A stretch of DNA of 64,000 nt from Terrabacter sp. Root85 (lineage in GTDB: Bacteria > Actinomycetota > Actinomycetes > Actinomycetales > Dermatophilaceae): positions 1,019,490 to 1,083,489 of the forward strand of contig NZ_LMIW01000001.1 in NCBI RefSeq assembly GCF_001429185.1. The letters run 5' to 3'. This document shows positions 59,366-64,000 of this stretch, one piece after another. Position 1 is the stretch's first letter. Each line of letters starts with the position of its first letter. The position numbers and the translations under genes are program-made. The notes under the pieces were generated by a model. It searched no databases. It was not told the origin of the DNA and saw only the letters and a list, made by a program, of their open reading frames with translations.

Positions 59366-59989
59366 TCAGAAGGGGGGCTCGTCGTAGCTGGGGGCTGCGC
59401 CCCAACCACCACCCTGCTGGCCACCGGCAGCCGGCTGACCGCCACCGGAGCCACCGCTCCAGCCGCCGCCCTGCTGACCACCTGCGGCCGGGGCACCCTG
59501 GGCACCGCCGGCAGAGCCGCCGGTCGCCCACGGGTCCTCGGCCTGGCCGCCGCCGGAGCCACCGCTCCAGCCGCCACCCTGGCCCTGGCCGCCGCCGAAG
59601 CCGCCACCACCGCCGCCGGCACCGCGCTGGGTCTTGTTGACCTTGGCGGTGGCGCTGCGCAGGGACGGGCCGATCTCGTCGACGTCCATCTCCACGACGG
59701 TGCGCTTCTCGCCTTCCTTCGTCTCGTAGGAACGAGACTTCAGCCGGCCGGACACGATCACGCGCATGCCCCGCTGGCACGACTCGGCGACGTTCTCCGC
59801 CGCGTCGCGCCACACCGAGCAGCGCATGAACAGCGTCTCGCCGTCCTTCCACTCATTGCTCTGGCGGTCGAACTGCCGCGGCGTCGAGGCCACGGTGAAG
59901 TTCGCGACCGCAGCCCCGGACGGCGTGAAACGCAGCTCGGGGTCGGCGGTCAGGTTGCCGATGATCGTGATGACGGTGTCGCCTGCCAT
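59366..59989 (-). CDS. ssb: Single-stranded DNA-binding protein
   Basis: A 207-residue SSB. The OB fold covers residues 1-112 ([56 protein letters not shown]), a 90-residue Gly-rich linker of repeated [12 protein letters not shown] units follows, and the acidic tip YDEPPF is the site that recruits replication and repair proteins. It lies 48 bp after rpsF in the same operon. Confidence 0.97.
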   Translation of the reverse strand: MAGDTVITIIGNLTADPELRFTPSGAAVANFTVASTPRQFDRQSNEWKDGETLFMRCSVWRDAAENVAESCQRGMRVIVSGRLKSRSYETKEGEKRTVVEMDVDEIGPSLRSATAKVNKTQRGAGGGGGGFGGGQGQGGGWSGGSGGGQAEDPWATGGSAGGAQGAPAAGGQQGGGWSGGSGGGQPAAGGQQGGGWGAAPSYDEPPF

Positions 59990-60037
59990 GGACCAGTCCT
60001 TCGTCGGTTGATCGAGCGGATCAGTAACTTCGCTGAA

Positions 60038-60325
60038 TCAGGCGCCGGGGCGCAGCAGCTTGGTGCGCATGACCGACTCGCTGAGGTTCAGCTGGCGGTC
60101 GAGCTCCTGGGCGGTGGCCGGCTCGGTCGTCATGTTGACGACGACGTAGATGCCCTCGGACTTCTTCTTGATGTCGTAGGCAAGACGGCGGCGGCCCCAG
60201 ATGTCGACGTTCTCGACGGTGCCCCCGTCGTTCTTCACGACGGTGAGGAACTTGTCCATCGTCTTGTCGACGGTGCGCTCTTCGGTCTCCGGGTCGAGGA
60301 TGACCATGAGTTCGTACTGACGCAT
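60038..60325 (-). CDS. rpsF: 30S ribosomal protein S6 (bS6)
   Basis: A 95-residue ribosomal protein, the S18 partner: [40 protein letters not shown] and [16 protein letters not shown]. The C-terminus is RTKLLRPGA with no acidic tail, so it does not show the C-terminal glutamates that RimK extends in other bacteria. AGGAGG lies 13 bases ahead of ATG 60325. It opens the operon. Confidence 0.97.
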   Translation of the reverse strand: MRQYELMVILDPETEERTVDKTMDKFLTVVKNDGGTVENVDIWGRRRLAYDIKKKSEGIYVVVNMTTEPATAQELDRQLNLSESVMRTKLLRPGA

Positions 60326-60355
60326 GCTTCTAACCCACCTCCTCTGGTCTCGGCG

Positions 60356-60376
60356 GTCACGAGTCTCTCTCGTGAC
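60356..60376 (-). promoter_or_regulatory. Hairpin in the rpsF leader
   Basis: GTCACGAG (60356-60363) pairs with CTCGTGAC (60369-60376) over a 5-nt loop, about 30 nt before the rpsF start. It could be an autoregulatory site for the S6/S18 pair, but the conserved bases of the described S6:S18 leader motif were not clearly present. Confidence 0.4.
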
Positions 60377-60563
60377 AGGAGGGTTGCATTCGTCCCGCCG
60401 CGAGCCTGGGGCCCGGCCTGATCTTCCAGCCGGGTTCAGCCTCGCAGACCTCACCGACATCGGTCGGTTCGATCCACAGGCCACCGGGCACACGGCGAAC
60501 TGGGCAAGACTACCGGCCCGGACGGCATACTCCGAAATCGGAGGGCCCTCGCGCGGCCACGGC

Positions 60564-61907
60564 TCAGGAGAAGCGGACGATGAGCCGGTCCTCGGCGCCG
60601 CTCATCGGGCCCGCCAGGTCGTCGGGCTCACCCTTCGACCGGCTCCACCGGTCGCGGGCCCGCAGCCACACGACGGCCACGAGCCACAGCACGGCCACGA
60701 CGCGCAGCATCGAGAAGAAGGCGTACCACGACGCCGGCAGACCACGATCGGGCACGGTCGTCGCCGCGATCGTCAGCCACACCGCGACGAAGTTGAGCGT
60801 CTCGGCGCCGGCCCAGATGAGGTGGTCGCGCCACTGGAGGGCGCACCACGCGATGAGCGGCAGCAGCCACAGCGAGCTCTGCACGGTGAACGACTTGCCG
60901 GTGACGAGCACGATGCCGACCATGACGAGCGACACCTCGGCGATCGTCGGGCGTCGGGCCGACGACAGCGCGAGCACCGCCCCGACCACGAGGGCGACGA
61001 GCCAGCCGACGACGGCGAGCGCCGTGACGGCCCCCGTGGGCAGGGGGTGCCCGGCGAGCTGCGGCAGCAGCCACGGTGAGCCGTAGCCGGCTCCGGCCGA
61101 CGCCCACCCCTGGTAGGGGGAGGCGGCCGCCTCGCGGTTGAGCAGCCAGAGCCCGGAGAGCAGCGCGCCGAACGTCAGCAGCGCGTAGCCGACGACGCGA
61201 CCCATCTCGCGCAGCCGACCAGACCGGACGCAGAGCAGCGCGATCGCGACGAGGATGAGCACGGGATAGGTCCGCGCCCCGATGGCGAGCCCGAGCAGCA
61301 CTCCGGCGAGCGTCGGGTTGCGCCGCGACCACGCCCACATGCCGGCGCTGGCCAGCGCCACACCGAGCAGGTCGGCCGAGATGAACCCGGCCAGCACGAC
61401 GACGGGGGACAGCGCGACGTGCGCCGCCGAGATGGGTCGAGCGGCCGACGACGCGACGAGCCACACGATGACGAGCAGCAGCAGGGTCAGCAGCACCGAC
61501 CACAGTGCGAAGTACCACGCGGCCCGCGTCTTGAGCGATCCGTCGTCGGGGCCGAGGCTCGCGACGGCCGTGAGCACGAGCCCGGTCAGGGGCGGCTGCC
61601 CGGTGACCGGCGCGCCGTCGCCGCCCTGGAGGTATGCCGCGAGGCCGGCCTTGAGGTTCGCGTCGCGGTACGCCGTGGGCAGGTCGGCGTAGCAGGCGCT
61701 CCAGAACTGGGTGTCGCCCGTGAAGCCGGTGCGCAGGCAGGGGGCGCGCAGCAGGATCGCGAGCCCGGCGGTGACGGCCGTCAGGGCCGACAGCAGCGCG
61801 GCCGTGAGCACCCACGGGAGCTCACGGGCTGCGGCATACCGTCCGCGGGGGCCTCCGATGATCTCGGAGGCCGCCCGCACGACGGGGTCGTCGACCTTCT
61901 CGGTCAC
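60564..61907 (-). CDS. Membrane glycosyltransferase-like protein (GT87/GT-C type)
   Basis: A 447-residue membrane protein with ten or more helices. The region [20 protein letters not shown] on the first outer loop contains the acidic residues expected of polyprenol-sugar dependent GT-C mannosyltransferases. [20 protein letters not shown] is a typical GT87 segment. A gene of this type lies between ponA and rpsF in mycobacteria as well. It starts 48 bp after the PBP stop and ends 238 bp before rpsF. Confidence 0.78.
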   Translation of the reverse strand: MTEKVDDPVVRAASEIIGGPRGRYAAARELPWVLTAALLSALTAVTAGLAILLRAPCLRTGFTGDTQFWSACYADLPTAYRDANLKAGLAAYLQGGDGAPVTGQPPLTGLVLTAVASLGPDDGSLKTRAAWYFALWSVLLTLLLLVIVWLVASSAARPISAAHVALSPVVVLAGFISADLLGVALASAGMWAWSRRNPTLAGVLLGLAIGARTYPVLILVAIALLCVRSGRLREMGRVVGYALLTFGALLSGLWLLNREAAASPYQGWASAGAGYGSPWLLPQLAGHPLPTGAVTALAVVGWLVALVVGAVLALSSARRPTIAEVSLVMVGIVLVTGKSFTVQSSLWLLPLIAWCALQWRDHLIWAGAETLNFVAVWLTIAATTVPDRGLPASWYAFFSMLRVVAVLWLVAVVWLRARDRWSRSKGEPDDLAGPMSGAEDRLIVRFS

Positions 61908-61955
61908 CGGACGGTCACCCCGTCACCCCGTCACGGTCCCCGGCCCGCGCGCGCG

Positions 61956-64000
61956 TCATGGGGCGTTGCCGGGTTTGGTCGAGGTGGGCGACGGCCCTCC
62001 TCCCCCGGGCAGGGGAATCGTGATCGTCGGCTGCGTCGTCGTCGGCTGGGGCTTCCCGGTGCCGATCGTCTTCGTCGGCTGCTGCGTCGTCGTCGGCGGT
62101 GCCGTCGTGGTGGTCGGCGCCTGTGTCGTCGTCGTCGCGGGCGCCTGGGTCGTCGTCTGCGGCGGCGGCGTGAACGTCGTCGTCGGGGTCGGGATCTTGT
62201 CGTCGCCGACACCAGCGCGGTTCGGGAAGTCCTGGACCTCCATGTTGTCCGTCACGACCTTCATGAAGTCGTAGAAGACGTCGGCCGGGATCGTGCCACC
62301 CGTGAGGTTGGTGTCCTCGGAGCTCGTCAGCGTCTGCGGGTTCCCGTTCGCGTCGGGCTTGTACATGCCGATGGACACCGCGAGCTGCGGGATGAACCCG
62401 GAGAACCAGATCGACTTCGCCTCTGAGGAGGTGCCCGTCTTGCCCGCGACCGGGCGGTTCAGGCGCTGGAGCTTCGTCGCGGTGCCGCCGTCCTTGACGG
62501 TGTAGGTCATGGCGTCGGTGACGTCGGCGGTCACGTCCTTGTCGAAGGCGCGCTTCGTCTGCGGCTTGGCGTCGTAGGTGAAGTCACCGGTCGTCGAGGT
62601 GACCTTCTTGACGAAGTACGGCTTGGCCCGCACTCCCTGCGAGGCGATCGTCGAGTAGGCCGTGGCCATGTCGATGACGTGCGGCGAGGCCGTGCCGAGG
62701 ACGTTGGTGAGGGTCTCGTCGAGACCCGGCGTCCGCGCGGGGATGCCGGCGTCGATCGCCGCCTGCCGGGTCAGGGCCGGCGTGATCGTGCTGTTGAGGT
62801 TGACGAAGGCCGTGTTGATCGAGCGACCGATCATCCGGCGCATGTCGACCATGCCGTAGGAGCGGTCGCCGAAGTTCGTGATCTTCGTGCCGTCGATCTC
62901 CTGGGGCTGGTCGCCGTCGAACTTCGTCTTCGTGGACACGCCGTCGCGGACCGCCGCGAGGACGGCGAACGGCTTGAAGTTCGAGGCGCCCTGCATGATC
63001 GCCTGGGTCGAGGTGTTGAACTGCGACTTGGCGTAGTCGGCGCCGCCGTACATCGCGACCACGGCACCGTCGCCGGGCCGGACCGCGACGAGGCCGCCCT
63101 GCACCTTCTTGGGCAGGTTGTCCTGCATCGCCGCGATCGCCGCGGTCTGGGCCTTCTTGTCGATCGTCGTGACGATGCGCAGGCCGCCGTTGTCGATGTC
63201 CTGCTCCGAGAGGCCGGTCGAGACGAGCTCGCGCTTGACCTGGGCGGTGATGAAGCCGTTGGGGCCCGACGAGAACTTGTTGCCCTTGTAGGCCTGGATC
63301 TTCGGCAGCTCGGTGTACTTGGCCCGCTCGGCCGCGCTGAGCCAGCCCTCCTGCACCATCCCGTCGAGGACGTACGCGTAGCGCTTGGTGAGGTTGGCCT
63401 CGGCCGTGTCACCGTTGGCCGGGTCGTAGAGGGAGGGCGCGTTGATGACCGACGCGAGCACGGCGCCCTCGCCGACGCTGAGCTTGGAGACGTCCTTGCC
63501 GAAGTACGCCTTGGCCGCGCTCTGGATGCCGTAGGCACCGCGGCCGTAGTAGATGGTGTTGAGGTACTTCTCGAGGATCTCGGCCTTGGAGAGCTGGCCG
63601 TCGATCTTGACCGCGATGAGGATCTCCTTGGCCTTGCGGGAGATCGTGCGGTCCTGGGTGAGGAAGTAGTTCTTGACGTACTGCTGGGTGATCGTGGAGC
63701 CACCGACCTGGGTCTCACCGGTGACGCTCGTCTTGACGGCGCGCAGGATGCCGCCGACCGAGATGCCGTTGTTCTGGTAGAACGTGCGGTCCTCGGCGGC
63801 GATGTGGGCGTCCTGGACGAACTTGGGCACCTGCTTGAGCTTGACCGACTCGCGGTTGCCGTCCTGGACGGCGATGCGGTCGAGCTCGGTCTTGCCGTCG
63901 CTGTAGTAGACGATCGAGACCTGCTTGTTGGCCAGCTCGTTGGGCTGCGGGATGGCGGTCTGGTTGTAGGCGATGACGACGCCGACGACGCCGAGCACGA
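61956..64000 (-). CDS. Class A penicillin-binding protein (partial, N-terminus beyond window)
   Basis: Bifunctional peptidoglycan glycosyltransferase/transpeptidase; its N-terminus, with the remainder of the membrane anchor, lies right of the window. The GT51 domain shows HIAAEDRTFYQNNGIS, GGSTITQQYVKNYFL and ILEKYLNTIYYGRGAYGIQS. The transpeptidase has SxxK in QGASNFKPF, SxN in GRSINTAFVN and KTG in VAGKTGTSSEAKSIWF. The last 80 residues are a Pro/Thr tail (TTTTQAPTTTTAPPTTTQQP). It resembles PonA1/PBP1A. The gene next to it encodes a membrane glycosyltransferase. Confidence 0.95.
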   Translation of the reverse strand, partial: VLGVVGVVIAYNQTAIPQPNELANKQVSIVYYSDGKTELDRIAVQDGNRESVKLKQVPKFVQDAHIAAEDRTFYQNNGISVGGILRAVKTSVTGETQVGGSTITQQYVKNYFLTQDRTISRKAKEILIAVKIDGQLSKAEILEKYLNTIYYGRGAYGIQSAAKAYFGKDVSKLSVGEGAVLASVINAPSLYDPANGDTAEANLTKRYAYVLDGMVQEGWLSAAERAKYTELPKIQAYKGNKFSSGPNGFITAQVKRELVSTGLSEQDIDNGGLRIVTTIDKKAQTAAIAAMQDNLPKKVQGGLVAVRPGDGAVVAMYGGADYAKSQFNTSTQAIMQGASNFKPFAVLAAVRDGVSTKTKFDGDQPQEIDGTKITNFGDRSYGMVDMRRMIGRSINTAFVNLNSTITPALTRQAAIDAGIPARTPGLDETLTNVLGTASPHVIDMATAYSTIASQGVRAKPYFVKKVTSTTGDFTYDAKPQTKRAFDKDVTADVTDAMTYTVKDGGTATKLQRLNRPVAGKTGTSSEAKSIWFSGFIPQLAVSIGMYKPDANGNPQTLTSSEDTNLTGGTIPADVFYDFMKVVTDNMEVQDFPNRAGVGDDKIPTPTTTFTPPPQTTTQAPATTTTQAPTTTTAPPTTTQQPTKTIGTGKPQPTTTQPTITIPLPGGGGPSPTSTKPGNAP

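Noticed and set aside
60326..60376. rpsF leader as the S6:S18 RNA motif
   Set aside because: A hairpin exists, but the conserved bases of that motif could not be matched with confidence.
1..64000. tRNA, rRNA and tmRNA genes, insertion sequences and integrases
   Set aside because: None were recognised by eye on either strand; a covariance search would be needed to exclude a tRNA fully.

Overview
The window is chromosomal DNA of a high-G+C actinobacterium (well above 65% G+C by eye, many GTG starts, several stop/start overlaps). Gene content and the order PBP1 - membrane glycosyltransferase - rpsF - ssb - rpsR - rplI, as near the mycobacterial origin, suggest a member of the Micrococcales, perhaps Intrasporangiaceae. 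That family-level placement is inference. No phage, transposase, CRISPR array, rRNA or tRNA gene was seen.

Layout. 1-8.4 kb: a partial AAA+ ATPase, gnd, a DUF429 gene, a DHA2-type MFS exporter divergent from its likely TetR repressor, an SGNH lipase and an SDR. 8.5-13.6 kb: an ECF42-like sigma factor operon (YCII/DGPF protein, sigma factor, alpha/beta hydrolase), a GH76-type protein and a hydrolase lipoprotein. 13.6-20 kb: amidohydrolase, hemerythrin, PepC-type peptidase, a degenerate GyrB-like ATPase, and a thioredoxin-reductase-like gene divergent from a MerR gene with a 20-bp palindrome between them. 20-24 kb: CGNR regulator/MFS pair, and a RimK ATP-grasp ligase with a C-terminal RCK_C-like domain divergent from a RimB-type protease. 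24-28 kb: TatA, a pentapeptide/DinB protein and a manganese cluster (GDT1 exporter behind a yybP-ykoY-like riboswitch, a DtxR/MntR-type regulator and a possible 31-residue membrane peptide), then a DUF4396 gene behind a CsoR-like operator. 28-33 kb: a MerR-controlled DrrAB-type ABC exporter operon and small proteins.

33.4-36.4 kb: dnaB, interrupted in its Walker A motif by a 399-residue intein with the residues of class 3 (WCT) inteins, followed by a cluster of DnaA boxes. 36.5-44.4 kb: an amino-sugar operon (ROK repressor, ABC binding protein and two permeases, GH3 hexosaminidase, ROK kinase, NagB) with a 29-bp ROK operator on the start codon. 44.5-51.7 kb: DUF2277, a metallophosphoesterase broken by an in-frame TGA, methyltransferase, AlkD, MATE transporter, DUF1772/AraC pair, a 6C-type small RNA and an orphan IolC-like kinase. 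51.8-57.8 kb: a cellobiose-type operon (cebEFG-bglC-cebR) with CebR-like operators. 58.5-64 kb: rplI, rpsR, ssb, rpsF, a membrane glycosyltransferase and a class A PBP cut by the window edge.

The two sugar systems together with the 44.5-51.7 kb genes separate rplI from dnaB by about 22 kb, whereas the two are close together in many actinobacteria. Both ABC importers lack an ATPase gene and presumably share an MsiK-type ATPase from elsewhere. Throughout the window the heptamer TATGCCG/CGGCATA occurs about 41 times by manual scan, several times more than expected, both inside genes (usually as Tyr-Ala or Ala-Tyr codons) and as intergenic inverted pairs.
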